A stretch of DNA of 64,000 nucleotides from Bosea sp. PAMC 26642 (GCF_001562255.1 NZ_CP014301.1:2108001-2172000); one strand, 5' to 3'. Shown: positions 10,953 to 20,214, counted from the stretch's first letter. The notes: a model not told the origin generated them from the letters alone. Program-made: numbers and translations.

Positions 10953-10977
10953 CCCTTCTCCCCCGAGGGGAGAAGGG
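10953..10977. terminator. bidirectional terminator hairpin
   Basis: Perfect 11 bp arms (CCCTTCTCCCC/GGGGAGAAGGG) with a 3-base loop lie between the lipoprotein stop and the M3 peptidase stop. The position between convergent genes suggests shared termination. The CT-rich stem is also a common intergenic motif in such genomes. Confidence 0.7.
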
Positions 10978-10980
10978 TTC

Positions 10981-13053
10981 TCACGCCGCCAGCCCCCGCT
11001 TCTCCAGCAGCGCATCCGGTGTCGGCAGCCGGCCCCGGAACAGCGTATAGGCCTCGGCCGCGTCGCGCGTGTCGCCGGCCGAATAGATGTAGCGCTTGAG
11101 CTTCGCCGCCAGCTCGGGCGCGAAGATGTCGCCTGACTCCAGGAAGGCGTTGAAGGCGTCGGCATCCATCACCTCCGACCACAGATAGCTGTAATAGCCG
11201 GCCGAATAGCCGTCGCCCGAGAAGACATGGGCGAAATGCGGGGTACGGTGCCGCATCGTGATCTCGGCCGGCATCCCGAGCCGCGCCAATTCCGCCGCCT
11301 CGAAGGCCAGCGGATCGATCTCCCCCGGATTCTCAAGGGAATGGAAGGCAAGGTCGACCAGTGCCGAGGAGGTGTACTCCACGGTCGAGAATCCCTGGTT
11401 GAACGTCTGCGCCCGCTTGATCTTCTCGATCAGCGCCTCCGGGATCGGCTCGCCTGTCTCGGCATGGAGGCAATAGCTCTGCATCACCTCCTTCGTCAGG
11501 AACCAGTGCTCGTAAAGCTGCGAAGGCAGTTCGACGAAATCGCGCGACACCGACGTACCGGCGAGCGAGCCATAGCGCACATCCGAGAGCAACCCGTGCA
11601 GGGCATGGCCGAACTCGTGGAACAGCGTGCGCGCATCGTCGATCGAGAGCAGCGCCGGCTTGCCTTCCGAAGGCTTGGCGAAATTGCAGACATTGACGAT
11701 GATCGGCCGGACCTCGCCGTCGAAATTGCGCTGGCTGCGATAGGCGCTCATCCAGGCGCCCGAGCGCTTCGAGGCGCGGGCGAAATAGTCGCCGAGGAAG
11801 AGCCCGATATGCCGGCCGCTCGCGGCCTCCTTGACCTCCCAGATGCGGACATCCGGGTGGTAGCCCACGAGATCGCGCCTTTCCTCGAAGGCGAGGCCAA
11901 ACAGCTTGCCTGCCACATCGAAGGCAGCCGTAATGATGCGGTCGAGCTGGAGATAGGGCTTCAGCACCGCCTCATCGAGCGCGAAAGTCTGCTGGCGGAC
12001 TTTCTCCGCATAGTGACGCCAATCCCAGGGCCGGATCGCGGCGTTTTCCCCTTCGCTCTGTGCGAGCGCGGCAAGGTTCGCTGCCTCCTGGACAGCACGG
12101 GCCTTGGCCGGCTTCCAGACCAGTTCGAGCAGGTCGCGGACGTTCTCCGGCGTCTTCGCCATCGAGTCGTCCAGCTTGAAATGCGCGAAGGTCGCAAAGC
12201 CGAGCAGCCTCGCCTTCTCGGCGCGCAGCGTCACCATCTCGGCGACGATGGCGCGATTATCCGTCTCCCCGCCATTCTCGCCGCGCTTGGTCCAGGCGAC
12301 GAAGGCTTCCTCGCGGAGATCGCGACGCGTCGAGAACGTCAGGAACGGCTCGATGATGGAGCGCGACAGCGTCACCGCATGTTTGCCCTCATGGCCACGG
12401 TCGCCGGCGGCGCGCGCCATCGCCGCGACGAGGAACGCCGGCAGCCCGGCAAGCCCGGCCTCGTCCTCGATCACCAGCGCGTAGGAGGATTCGTCCTTGA
12501 GCACGTTCTGGCCGAACTGCGTACCGAGCTCCGCCAGCCGTTCACTGATCGCGGCCAGCCTAGCCTTGTCTTCCGGCCCGAGCTGGGCGCCCGAGCGGAT
12601 GAAGCCGCGATGCGTCCGCTCCAGCAGCCGCGCCTGCTCGGCATCGAAGCCAAGCGTCTCGCGCTTGGCGAAGACGGCATCCACCCGGGCAAACAGCCCC
12701 GCATCCATCATGATCGCCGACCAGTGCCGCGAGGTCACCGGAGACAGCGTCCGCTCGATCGCCTGCAGTGCCTCGTTCGTGTCGGCCCCCGCCAGGTTGT
12801 AGAAGACGCCGCCGACGCGCGAGAGCGCCCGGCCCGCCCGCTCCAGCGCCTCGATCGTGTTGGCGAAATCAGGCGCTGCGGGATCGGCCACGATCGCAGC
12901 GATCTCCTGCTTGTGCCGCTCCAGCGCGGCCTCGAAGGCGGGCTGGATATGCTCGGGCTTGATCGCCTGGAAGGGCGGCAATCCGAAGGGCGTCTGCCAC
13001 GCCTCAGCGAAGGGATTCCCGGCGGGCAGGCTCAAGGCATCGGCTGCGGTCAT
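10981..13053 (-). CDS. M3 family oligopeptidase (dipeptidyl carboxypeptidase / oligopeptidase A type)
   Basis: The 690-residue zinc metallopeptidase degrades short peptides in the cytoplasm. The HEFGH zinc motif is at residues 479-483, with the distal Glu expected about 25 residues later. The N-terminal half is the helical part of the M3 fold. There is no signal peptide. It is 48 bp downstream of the Nudix-like gene on the same strand and may be the last gene of the cluster running from 17.1 kb. Dcp and PrlC cannot be separated safely by eye. Confidence 0.93.
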   Translation of the reverse strand: MTAADALSLPAGNPFAEAWQTPFGLPPFQAIKPEHIQPAFEAALERHKQEIAAIVADPAAPDFANTIEALERAGRALSRVGGVFYNLAGADTNEALQAIERTLSPVTSRHWSAIMMDAGLFARVDAVFAKRETLGFDAEQARLLERTHRGFIRSGAQLGPEDKARLAAISERLAELGTQFGQNVLKDESSYALVIEDEAGLAGLPAFLVAAMARAAGDRGHEGKHAVTLSRSIIEPFLTFSTRRDLREEAFVAWTKRGENGGETDNRAIVAEMVTLRAEKARLLGFATFAHFKLDDSMAKTPENVRDLLELVWKPAKARAVQEAANLAALAQSEGENAAIRPWDWRHYAEKVRQQTFALDEAVLKPYLQLDRIITAAFDVAGKLFGLAFEERRDLVGYHPDVRIWEVKEAASGRHIGLFLGDYFARASKRSGAWMSAYRSQRNFDGEVRPIIVNVCNFAKPSEGKPALLSIDDARTLFHEFGHALHGLLSDVRYGSLAGTSVSRDFVELPSQLYEHWFLTKEVMQSYCLHAETGEPIPEALIEKIKRAQTFNQGFSTVEYTSSALVDLAFHSLENPGEIDPLAFEAAELARLGMPAEITMRHRTPHFAHVFSGDGYSAGYYSYLWSEVMDADAFNAFLESGDIFAPELAAKLKRYIYSAGDTRDAAEAYTLFRGRLPTPDALLEKRGLAA

Positions 13054-13101
13054 CGTCGGACAACTTTCGAAAGGTGGAGAGCAGGGTATCGCGCGGCAGG
13101 A

Positions 13102-13824
13102 TCAGTCGCGTGCGAAGATATGCGCCAGATAGGGTTTCATGAAGGGGGCCATGTCGTGGCGATCACAATCGGCGGCGCTGCGCAGGATGACGATGTCGTC
13201 GAGCTCCTGTTCCTCCATCCGCGCGATCCGCGACAGGATCATCTCACGCGCCTCCGCCGCCGGCAGCGGCAGCAGGACCGGCCGCATGAAGGCGATGCGG
13301 CCGGGCGCGACGACCGCATCCCAGCCCTCTCCGACCGTGATCTCGTCGAGGCTCAACCCGGTCTCTTCCCATAATTCGCGCGTGACGCTGCCGGCGAGGT
13401 CGAGCGTGCCGTCGGGGCGGACATCGTCGCGATCGGGCGTGCCGGCGGCGAAATAGACTTTCCCGGCATTGGCGGTGTGCTGTCCCATGCGCCCGCACAG
13501 AAAGGCGCCCTCTATGGTGCGCAGCGCTCCCATCGCAAAACCGTTGCGGATCAGCGGCCCCGGCAGGCCGGCATCGCGCCAGGTCATGAAGGCGGCATAG
13601 TCGGCCTCGAAATAGCCGGCCTCGAACACGCCGTCGCGAATCGTGGCGCGGTTCTGCAGCATGACACGCCCGTTGAACATGGCGGGCTTGGCGGCGCTGA
13701 TCCGCGCCCAATGCGCGTCGATCTCGGCCGTCCGCTCGCGCGCGAAGGCCCAGTCATAGGGCTCGACCCGCGCCTCGATGCGCGTCAGCGGAATGATGCG
13801 CCCGTTCTCGATCGGCGTGCTCAC
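13102..13824 (-). CDS. Nudix hydrolase-like protein with degenerate box
   Basis: The protein is about 240 residues, starting at a GTG whose GTGA overlaps the phzF stop by 4 bases, which implies translational coupling. The second half of a Nudix box, RELWEETGL, is intact. The first half is degenerate: the first conserved Glu position is Leu. The family hydrolyses nucleoside diphosphates linked to other groups, but this variant may have a changed substrate or no activity. The long N-terminal part before the box resembles NUDIX proteins that act on CoA or on nucleotide sugars only loosely. Confidence 0.75.
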   Translation of the reverse strand: MSTPIENGRIIPLTRIEARVEPYDWAFARERTAEIDAHWARISAAKPAMFNGRVMLQNRATIRDGVFEAGYFEADYAAFMTWRDAGLPGPLIRNGFAMGALRTIEGAFLCGRMGQHTANAGKVYFAAGTPDRDDVRPDGTLDLAGSVTRELWEETGLSLDEITVGEGWDAVVAPGRIAFMRPVLLPLPAAEAREMILSRIARMEEQELDDIVILRSAADCDRHDMAPFMKPYLAHIFARD

Positions 13825-14723
13825 AAAAGCACGCCCTCGCTGATCATCACCGCCGACCCGCCGATTCGTGCCGAGAGCAGAGCACCGCGCCCCACCGTCA
13901 GATCGAGCGTGATCTGCGAAGGGCGGCCCATTTCGTAGCCCTGTTCGACGACGAAGCGGTGTTCGCCGTCGCCGGGCTGCTCGAAGCGCATGATCGCGCC
14001 GGCGAAGGCCGCGACGGCAGAGCCCGTAGCCGGGTCCTCCGCGACGCCCATGGCAGGCGCGAACATGCGGGCGCGAAACTGATGGCTGCTCTCGCTCGTC
14101 TGGCGGCAATAGACGAAGGCATTGGGGTGATCGGCGGGCTTCATCACCTGCGACCACAGACTGGTGTCGAGCCGCAGGCTGCCCAGGGCTTCGAGGCTCG
14201 CGACCGGCACCAGGGTGAAGCCGACACCGGCCGAGAAGACGCTGGGCTCATGATCGTCGAAGCCGATCTCGCGCTTGTCGAGCCCGAGCGCTCCCGCCAG
14301 CAGCGCCAGGGCCCCCGCCTGCTCAATCTCTTCGGGCAGTTTCGGAAGAACGAAGCTAGCGTGACCGGCGCGCTCGCCCGACACCGCCACGGTGCATGAT
14401 ACGAGGCCGACCTGCTCCTCGAGCGTCAGCTTCTCCACGACCCGGCCCTCGGCCGTGTCGCGCAGCGCCAGCAGAACCGCCGTGCCGACAGTGGGATGGC
14501 CGGCAAAAGGCAGTTCGCGCCCGGGCGTGAAGATCCGCACCGCCGCGCGGTTGGCGGGATCGGTCGGGCCTGAGACGAAGACGGTCTCCGACAGGTTGAA
14601 CTCGCGTGCGATCGTCTGCATGGCCGCCGTATCGAGCCCCTCAGAGTCGAGCACCACGGCCAGCGGATTGCCGGCATTGGCCCTGGCGGTGAAGACGTCG
14701 AGCGTGACGAAGCGGCGTTTCAT
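13821..14723 (-). CDS. PhzF family isomerase-like protein
   Basis: The 300-residue protein has the PhzF/diaminopimelate epimerase-like double-barrel fold. Glu46 in NLSETVF matches the catalytic acid of PhzF, and GNPLAVV and EDPATGSA are family signatures. PhzF in phenazine pathways isomerises dihydro-hydroxyanthranilate, but most bacterial homologues have unknown substrates and there are no phenazine genes here. It overlaps the EEP gene upstream and the Nudix gene downstream by 4 bases each (ATGA, GTGA), so it is part of a tight operon. Confidence 0.9.
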   Translation of the reverse strand: MKRRFVTLDVFTARANAGNPLAVVLDSEGLDTAAMQTIAREFNLSETVFVSGPTDPANRAAVRIFTPGRELPFAGHPTVGTAVLLALRDTAEGRVVEKLTLEEQVGLVSCTVAVSGERAGHASFVLPKLPEEIEQAGALALLAGALGLDKREIGFDDHEPSVFSAGVGFTLVPVASLEALGSLRLDTSLWSQVMKPADHPNAFVYCRQTSESSHQFRARMFAPAMGVAEDPATGSAVAAFAGAIMRFEQPGDGEHRFVVEQGYEMGRPSQITLDLTVGRGALLSARIGGSAVMISEGVLL

Positions 14724-15847
14724 GGTCGGATACCTTGTGGGATCGCGAGATCGATGATCAGCGGACAGTGGTCGGAGGCCTTCGGCCGGTCCCAGCCCAC
14801 CCGTGGATAGCGATCGGAGCTGGTCGCCAGCGTCGCTATAGAACGATCGGACGCTTGCGGGTCGAGCGGGACGCGATAGGGCAGTCCGCGGCGGATCATC
14901 TGCGGCACGGCGGCGGGATTGGCCGCCGCCAGCGCCGGGGACAGCAGGATATGGTCGAGCGGCATATGCGTCTCGACCAGCTGCTGCCGCTCTTCCGACC
15001 AGAAACGCCGGAAATGCGTCCAGCGCTCATGCGCCGGCAATCGCGTCATCGGATCGACGGCGAAATCGTCGAGCAGCGGCTCGATCCCGCTCTCGCCCTC
15101 GTCGGTCGTCTCGCCCAGGGGGCCGATTCCGATGCGGTAGGCGTTGAGATCGCCGAGCACGATCCAGTTCGCCTCGCGCCAGCCCGGGCCGAACCGGTCC
15201 TGGACGATGCGCTTCACCGCACGTGCCTCGGCGCGACGTACCGGCAGCGTCACCTGCCGGCCGTCCTCGCGGCCATTGTTCATCGATTTGAGGTGGCAGC
15301 CGAACAGGGTCAGCGTCCGGTCGCCGAAATCGAGCTCGATCATCAGGCAGTCGCGCGCAAAGACCTTGTCGTGCGGGCCGATGCCGAGCCGCGCCAGATC
15401 CGCGTCGTGCGCGCCCATCTGCGCGAAGGTCGCGTCCTTGTGAGAGCGCACCGTGACCGCCGCCGGCGCGACGAGATCGCGCCTTGCCGCGAAGCCGATA
15501 TCGATATCGCGCCGGTCGTTGCCGTCGATCAGCGAGAAATGCCCGTAGCGATGGTCGGCGAGGCGGTGGACGTAATTGGCGAAGAACGCCTGCAGGCTGG
15601 CCAGCGAATCGACCTCCTGCAGCATCCAGAGATCGGCCCTGGCCTCGGCCATGGCGAGAGCCGTCATCTGGCGCTTGTCGTCCTCCAGCGCGACCGCCAG
15701 CGAGCGTTCGACCGCGTCGCGCTCGTCGGGCCGGGGAAAATGGAACAGCGACATGGCCGCCGACGTGTCGGTACGCCCGCCGTCGGGTCCAAAACGGTGG
15801 CGCGTCAGCAGGTTCTCGACGTTGAAGGTGCCGATGCGCAGCTTCAT
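14720..15847 (-). CDS. endonuclease/exonuclease/phosphatase (EEP) family protein
   Basis: The 375-residue cytoplasmic protein has the EEP motifs in order: FNVEN (residues 8-12), LQEVDS, GCHLKS, LGDLNA and SDHCPL. These cover the metal-binding Glu, the catalytic Asp and the final His. Known members cleave DNA, RNA caps, phosphoinositides or other phosphodiesters, and the substrate here is unknown. It starts 5 bp after pdxY and its ATGA overlaps phzF. It is too long for a simple exonuclease III and lacks the DNA-binding loops I would expect. Confidence 0.85.
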   Translation of the reverse strand: MKLRIGTFNVENLLTRHRFGPDGGRTDTSAAMSLFHFPRPDERDAVERSLAVALEDDKRQMTALAMAEARADLWMLQEVDSLASLQAFFANYVHRLADHRYGHFSLIDGNDRRDIDIGFAARRDLVAPAAVTVRSHKDATFAQMGAHDADLARLGIGPHDKVFARDCLMIELDFGDRTLTLFGCHLKSMNNGREDGRQVTLPVRRAEARAVKRIVQDRFGPGWREANWIVLGDLNAYRIGIGPLGETTDEGESGIEPLLDDFAVDPMTRLPAHERWTHFRRFWSEERQQLVETHMPLDHILLSPALAAANPAAVPQMIRRGLPYRVPLDPQASDRSIATLATSSDRYPRVGWDRPKASDHCPLIIDLAIPQGIRP

Positions 15848-15852
15848 GGCGC

Positions 15853-16701
15853 TCAGAGCGCTTCCGGCAGGAACTGGTGCGAAGGCGTGACGAACTCGTC
15901 TTGCGCCGCCACCGTCAGGATCTCGCGCGAGCCCGCCTCCTTCGTGCGCTTCAGCAGGCCGTAGATCGAGGCCGCCGCCTTGGCGAGCGCGGCCGCCGCC
16001 GATTTCTCGCGCAGATAATGCACGAAGAACAGCGCCGCGATCGCATCGCCCGCCCCGTTGACGCTGACATCCAGCTTCGGCGTGCGAACCCGGTAGGCGC
16101 CCCTGGCATCGGCCGCCATCATGTCGATCGCGTCGGCCGGCGTCTCCTCGGTGACCAGCGAGGTCACGAGTACGACCTTCGGGCCGGCATCGCGCAGCGC
16201 CGCCACCGCGCGATGCGCGTCCGCGATCGTCCTGACCTCGATATCGGTCAGCAATTCGAGCTCGAACTGGTTGGGCGTCACGATATCGGCGGCCGGCACC
16301 GCCTGCTCGCGCATGAATTCAGGGATTCCCGGCCGCACGAACACCCCGCGTCCGACATCGCCGATCACCGGGTCGCAACAAAACAGCGCCTTCGGGTTGG
16401 CGGCGCGCACCCGCTCGACCGCCGACAGGATGGCGTGGCCGATATCGGCCGACCCCATATAGCCCGAGAGTACGCCGTCGCAGGAGGGCAGCACGCCCCG
16501 CTCGGCGATGCCCTCCATCACCTCGTCGATCATGCCGCCATCGAAGACGCGGCCCTTCCAGGCGCCGTAGCCCGTATGATTCGAGAACTGCACCGTATGA
16601 ATCGGCCAGACCTCGACACCCAGGCGCTGCATCGGAAAGACGGCGGCGGCATTGCCGACATGGCCATAGGCGACATGCGACTGGATCGAGAGGATGTTCA
16701 T
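15853..16701 (-). CDS. pdxY: pyridoxal kinase PdxY
   Basis: The kinase phosphorylates pyridoxal (and possibly other B6 vitamers) in the salvage route to PLP. The 282-residue protein begins MNILSIQSHVAYGHVGN, the family N-terminus, and has the ribokinase-fold signature NGAGDAIAA near residue 220 with its catalytic Asp. The frame is open upstream, but this ATG gives the family length and lies 7 bp past the stop of the RidA-like gene. The neighbours include a RidA-like protein and an ABC importer. Confidence 0.94.
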   Translation of the reverse strand: MNILSIQSHVAYGHVGNAAAVFPMQRLGVEVWPIHTVQFSNHTGYGAWKGRVFDGGMIDEVMEGIAERGVLPSCDGVLSGYMGSADIGHAILSAVERVRAANPKALFCCDPVIGDVGRGVFVRPGIPEFMREQAVPAADIVTPNQFELELLTDIEVRTIADAHRAVAALRDAGPKVVLVTSLVTEETPADAIDMMAADARGAYRVRTPKLDVSVNGAGDAIAALFFVHYLREKSAAAALAKAAASIYGLLKRTKEAGSREILTVAAQDEFVTPSHQFLPEAL

Positions 16702-16708
16702 GCTGATC

Positions 16709-17089
16709 TCAGGCTGCGGCCACGATTTCGATCTCGACGAGCCAGTCATCCTGCAGGAGCCCGGCAACCATCGTCGTCACGGCAGGTTTATGGTCGCGGA
16801 GCATCGCTTGTCGATAGGCAGTGGCCGGCCCGCGCATGGAACGATCGGCAAGGAACGTAGTCACCTTGACGATATTGCCGACGTCCATGCCGGCGTCGGC
16901 CAGGATCGCCTTGAGATTGGTCCAGGCGATTTCGAGCTGCGCCTCGATGCCCTCCGGCGCTAGGCCCTCCTTGTCGAGCCCCATAGTGCCGCTGCTGAAG
17001 AGAAACCGTTTGGGCTGGACGACCTCCAGGCCATGACAATAGGGACCGACGGGCACAAACATCGCGGCAGGGTTATGGGCTTTGAACAT
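16709..17089 (-). CDS. RidA-like (YjgF/YER057c/UK114) protein lacking the catalytic Arg
   Basis: The 126-residue protein has the trimeric chorismate-mutase-like YjgF fold with motifs SSGTMGLD, LADAGMDVGNIVKVTTFLAD and a late VEIEIVA. Archetypal RidA hydrolyses 2-aminoacrylate and other enamines and needs an Arg in the PARSCVEV-like segment. Here the aligned residue is Val104 (KPAVTTMVAG). It therefore belongs to a non-deaminase Rid subfamily or has another activity. It is the first gene of the pdxY-EEP-phzF-Nudix run, 82 bp after the binding-protein gene. Confidence 0.88.
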   Translation of the reverse strand: MFKAHNPAAMFVPVGPYCHGLEVVQPKRFLFSSGTMGLDKEGLAPEGIEAQLEIAWTNLKAILADAGMDVGNIVKVTTFLADRSMRGPATAYRQAMLRDHKPAVTTMVAGLLQDDWLVEIEIVAAA

Positions 17090-17171
17090 GGCGGCCTCGC
17101 AGATGAGAAAGGGCGCCGCAGCCTAGGCTGGGCGCCCCGTCGGGACCAATCGATAGCGGTGAAGGGATCGA

Positions 17172-18200
17172 TCAGGAACCCGCCGCCGCCTTCTTCGCGA
17201 ATGTATCGATGAAGGTCTTCTTCAGGTCGACATTCGATGACGCCAGCTCCGGATCGAGCAACTTCAGCGCCTCGTAGACGCTCTGCTGGCCCTCCGGCGG
17301 CGAGATGCCGGTCCGCGAATAGCTTTCCTGCGAGTTCTTCACGGCGCGCAGATAGAGCGGCTTGTCACCCAGCAGATACTCCGGCGGCACGAGATCGGCG
17401 ACGTCCTCGGGCTTGGCCGTCTCCAGCCATTTCAGCGATTTGACGAAGGCATTGACCAGCTTTTGGGTCGTCACCGGGTTCTTCTCGGCAAATTCGCCCT
17501 TGAGATAGAGCACGGCGGCCGGGTTCGAGCCGCCAAACAGCGCCCGCGTGCCGGCTTCCGTACGGGTGTCGATCAGAGTCACGACATCGCCGTCGGCTTC
17601 CAGTTTCGACGAGACCGGATCGAGATGCGAGATGATGTCGACCTGGCCCTGCTTGATCGCGGCGACCGCGCTCGCGCCCGCACCGACGCCGATGATCGGC
17701 GCATCCGTCGCCTTCAGCCCGGCCTTGACCATGGCGTATTGCGCCGTCAGCGCCGTCGAGGACCCCGGAGCGGTCACGCCGATCTTCAGCCCCTTGAAAT
17801 CGGCCGCCGACTTGACCTTGTCGGCCAGTTCCTTGCGGACCGCGATGGTGATCGCCGGGAAGCGCCCGAGCTCGACCACGGCGCGCACGTCCTGGCCCTT
17901 GGCCTGCATCCGGATGGTGTGCTCATAGGCGCCCGTCACGACATCGACCGAGCCGCCGATCAGGGCCTGCAGCGACTTCGCGCCGCCGCCGAAATCGTTG
18001 ATCTCGACATCGAGACCCTGCTCCTTGAAGAAGCCCTTCTTCTCGGCGACCGTCAGCGGGAGATAATACAAAAGCTGCTTGCCGCCGACGCCGAGCGTCA
18101 GCTTCGGCTTTTCGGCGTTTTGGGCGAGTGCGGCATGGCCGAAGCCGAGCGCGGTGGAAAGGGCGAGCGCAGCCAGCGCCGTGCGGCGAGAGATCGTCAT
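17172..18200 (-). CDS. ABC transporter substrate-binding protein (SsuA/NMT1-like)
   Basis: The 342-residue precursor has an N-terminal export signal with a twin-arginine-like SRRTAL and a cleavage-like ALAQN. The mature protein is a periplasmic type II binding protein of the nitrate/sulfonate/taurine/pyrimidine-precursor superfamily (LYYLPLTVAEKKGFFKEQGLD near the N-terminus). GGAGGA precedes the ATG at 18200 well. It lies downstream of its permease and ATPase, separated from the permease gene by a palindromic repeat. The ligand is unknown. Confidence 0.92.
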   Translation of the reverse strand: MTISRRTALAALALSTALGFGHAALAQNAEKPKLTLGVGGKQLLYYLPLTVAEKKGFFKEQGLDVEINDFGGGAKSLQALIGGSVDVVTGAYEHTIRMQAKGQDVRAVVELGRFPAITIAVRKELADKVKSAADFKGLKIGVTAPGSSTALTAQYAMVKAGLKATDAPIIGVGAGASAVAAIKQGQVDIISHLDPVSSKLEADGDVVTLIDTRTEAGTRALFGGSNPAAVLYLKGEFAEKNPVTTQKLVNAFVKSLKWLETAKPEDVADLVPPEYLLGDKPLYLRAVKNSQESYSRTGISPPEGQQSVYEALKLLDPELASSNVDLKKTFIDTFAKKAAAGS

Positions 18201-18288
18201 GGGTGTTCCTCCGGTGAATGGATTGCGCTTCTGAGGAGCGCATTGAGGTTGAAGATAGGCGAGATCACAGCGGACGGGCAAGAACCGC

Positions 18289-18364
18289 GTCATTCTCGGG
18301 CGGAGCGTAGCGCAGACCCGAGAATCTCCGGGTCAAGATGCTCGGGTCTGCGCCCGAGCATGAC
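18289..18364. repeat. palindromic repeat inside the ABC transporter operon
   Basis: The element begins GTCATTCTCGGG and ends CCCGAGCATGAC. It contains a second nested inverted repeat of CAGACCCGAG type against CTCGGGTCTG. It sits between the permease stop and the binding-protein start. Such a structure could stabilise or uncouple the 3' part of the transcript, but I see no T-run that would make it a terminator. Confidence 0.6.
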
Positions 18365-18374
18365 GACAGCCCCC

Positions 18375-19166
18375 TCACACCGTCGTCGTCGAGCTCTGTC
18401 CCGGCCGCCACACCAGCAAGCGCCGCTCCACCATCGTCACGACCGTGTCGATCGCGATCACGAAGATCGCCAGGATCACCATGCCGGAGAACACCCCGGT
18501 CACGTCGAAGACGCTCTCGGCCTCGTGGATCTTGTAGCCGAGGCCGGCCGAGGAGCCGAGATATTCGCCGACCACAGCGCCCACCAGCGCAAAGCCCACC
18601 GATGTATGCAGCGAGGAGAACATCCAGGTCAGGGCCGACGGCCAGTAGACGTGCCGGAAGAGCTGGCGTCCGTTCATGCCGAGCATCCGCGCATTGGCGA
18701 GAACCGTCGGGGAGACCTCGCGCACGCCCTGATAGACGTTGAAGAAGACGATGAAGAAGACCAGCGTGAAGCCCAGCGCCACCTTCGACCAGATCCCGAG
18801 CCCGAACCAGAGCGCGAAGATCGGCGCCAGAACCACGCGCGGCAACGCGTTCGCGGCCTTGATGTAGGGGTCGAACACCGCCGCCAGCAACTCGCGCCGG
18901 GCGAAGGTGAAACCGAAGAAGATGCCCGCCAGCGAGCCGATGACGAAGGCGAGCACCGTCTCGGTCAGCGTGATGCTGAGATGCCAGTAGATGTCCGCTC
19001 CGGTCAGCTGCGTCCAGGTCCGGCCGATGACTGCTCCCGGCGTCGAGAAGAAGAACTGGATCGTCTTGGTCTCGCCCAACAGCGGATAGGCCGTCACCAC
19101 ATGCCAGATCAGCAGGAACACGATCATCACCATGACCTGCAGGCCCAGAAGCTTGAGGCGGTTCAT
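18375..19166 (-). CDS. ABC transporter permease (SsuC/TauC type)
   Basis: The 263-residue inner-membrane protein has about six transmembrane segments. The BPD-type EAA loop is NARMLGMNGRQLFRHVYWPSA, which contacts the ATPase. Its ATG overlaps the ATPase stop by 4 bases (ATGA), so the two are translationally coupled. The frame stays open upstream through the ATPase gene, but the true start is set by family length and the overlap. Confidence 0.94.
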   Translation of the reverse strand: MNRLKLLGLQVMVMIVFLLIWHVVTAYPLLGETKTIQFFFSTPGAVIGRTWTQLTGADIYWHLSITLTETVLAFVIGSLAGIFFGFTFARRELLAAVFDPYIKAANALPRVVLAPIFALWFGLGIWSKVALGFTLVFFIVFFNVYQGVREVSPTVLANARMLGMNGRQLFRHVYWPSALTWMFSSLHTSVGFALVGAVVGEYLGSSAGLGYKIHEAESVFDVTGVFSGMVILAIFVIAIDTVVTMVERRLLVWRPGQSSTTTV

Positions 19167-20038
19167 GGCATCGCCTCCACCATGTCGCGCCCGTCGCCCA
19201 TGGCATAAGCCTTCTGCACCTCGATTTTGAGCGAGGCCCAGATGTCGCGGTGGATCTCGTGAAAGGCCTTCTCCAGCCGGATCTCGGCGATGTCGCGCGG
19301 GCGCGGCAGGTCGACCCGGTAATCGGCGACGATGCCCGCCGCCGGCCCCGCCGACATCACCACGACGCGGTCCGACAGGGCGATCGCCTCTTCCAGATCG
19401 TGGGTGATGAAGATCAGGGCCTTGCGATCCTTCGACCAGAGGTCGAGCAGCAGATTGCCCATGATCTGCCGCGTCTGCGCGTCGAGCGGCCCAAAAGGCT
19501 CGTCCATCAGCAAGATCTCGGGGTTGCGGATCAGCATCTGCGCCAGCGCCACACGCTTGCGCTGGCCGCCCGAGAGCATGTGCGGATAGCGGTCGACAAA
19601 GGCGCGCAGGCCGACCCGCGCCAGCCAGTCGCGCGCCTGCCTGTCGGCGTCGGCGTCCGAAACGCCCATCGGCTCCAGCGCGACCTTGACGTTGTCGAGC
19701 GCCGTCTTCCACGGCATCAGCGCATCGGCCTGGAAGAGATAGCCGGCGCGGCGGTTGAGACCCGACAGCGGCTTGCCGAAGACGCAGACCGTGCCCGCCG
19801 ACGGCGTCAGCAGGCCCGCCGCCGCATTGAGAAGGGTCGACTTGCCGCAGCCGGTCGGCCCGACCACGGAGACGAACTCGCCCGAATTTACGGCAAGGTC
19901 GATCCCGGTCACGGCCTGGTAGCGGCCGCCGCCATCCAGATGAAAGGTGATGTCGAGGCCGCGCAACGCGACCGCGGGCGCTGCCACGGGCGCGCCGCCC
20001 TGTCCCGCATCGCTCTGCGGGGATACCTGCAACGCCAT
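19163..20038 (-). CDS. ABC transporter ATP-binding protein (SsuB/TauB type)
   Basis: The 291-residue cytoplasmic ATPase has Walker A GPTGCGKST, signature LSGGQRKRVALAQ, Walker B ILLMDEPFG and the switch His in FITHDLEEA. GAGGAAAC lies before the chosen ATG at 20038. It is the first gene of the leftward operon ATPase-permease-binding protein. The FTHD-like D-loop and size match nitrate/sulfonate/taurine-class importers. Confidence 0.95.
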   Translation of the reverse strand: MALQVSPQSDAGQGGAPVAAPAVALRGLDITFHLDGGGRYQAVTGIDLAVNSGEFVSVVGPTGCGKSTLLNAAAGLLTPSAGTVCVFGKPLSGLNRRAGYLFQADALMPWKTALDNVKVALEPMGVSDADADRQARDWLARVGLRAFVDRYPHMLSGGQRKRVALAQMLIRNPEILLMDEPFGPLDAQTRQIMGNLLLDLWSKDRKALIFITHDLEEAIALSDRVVVMSAGPAAGIVADYRVDLPRPRDIAEIRLEKAFHEIHRDIWASLKIEVQKAYAMGDGRDMVEAMP

Positions 20039-20214
20039 GAATTCCGTTTCCTCGTCGGCGGGCAGCGCTCTTGGGGGCGCTCGCCGCTCGCTGATTTCGT
20101 CGTTTCGCCAAAGATTAGGCGATCGGGCCACGAAGGCAAAGCCGTCCATCGGTTGCATAAGCTTTCCGGCAAGGCGATAAGCCCGGCCTTCCGCCTAAGA
20201 GAACCGATCCCCGC

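Noticed and set aside
11227..13374. 715-codon plus-strand frame over the M3 peptidase
   Set aside because: Antisense shadow produced by GC-rich third positions; the reverse frame has an intact HEFGH.
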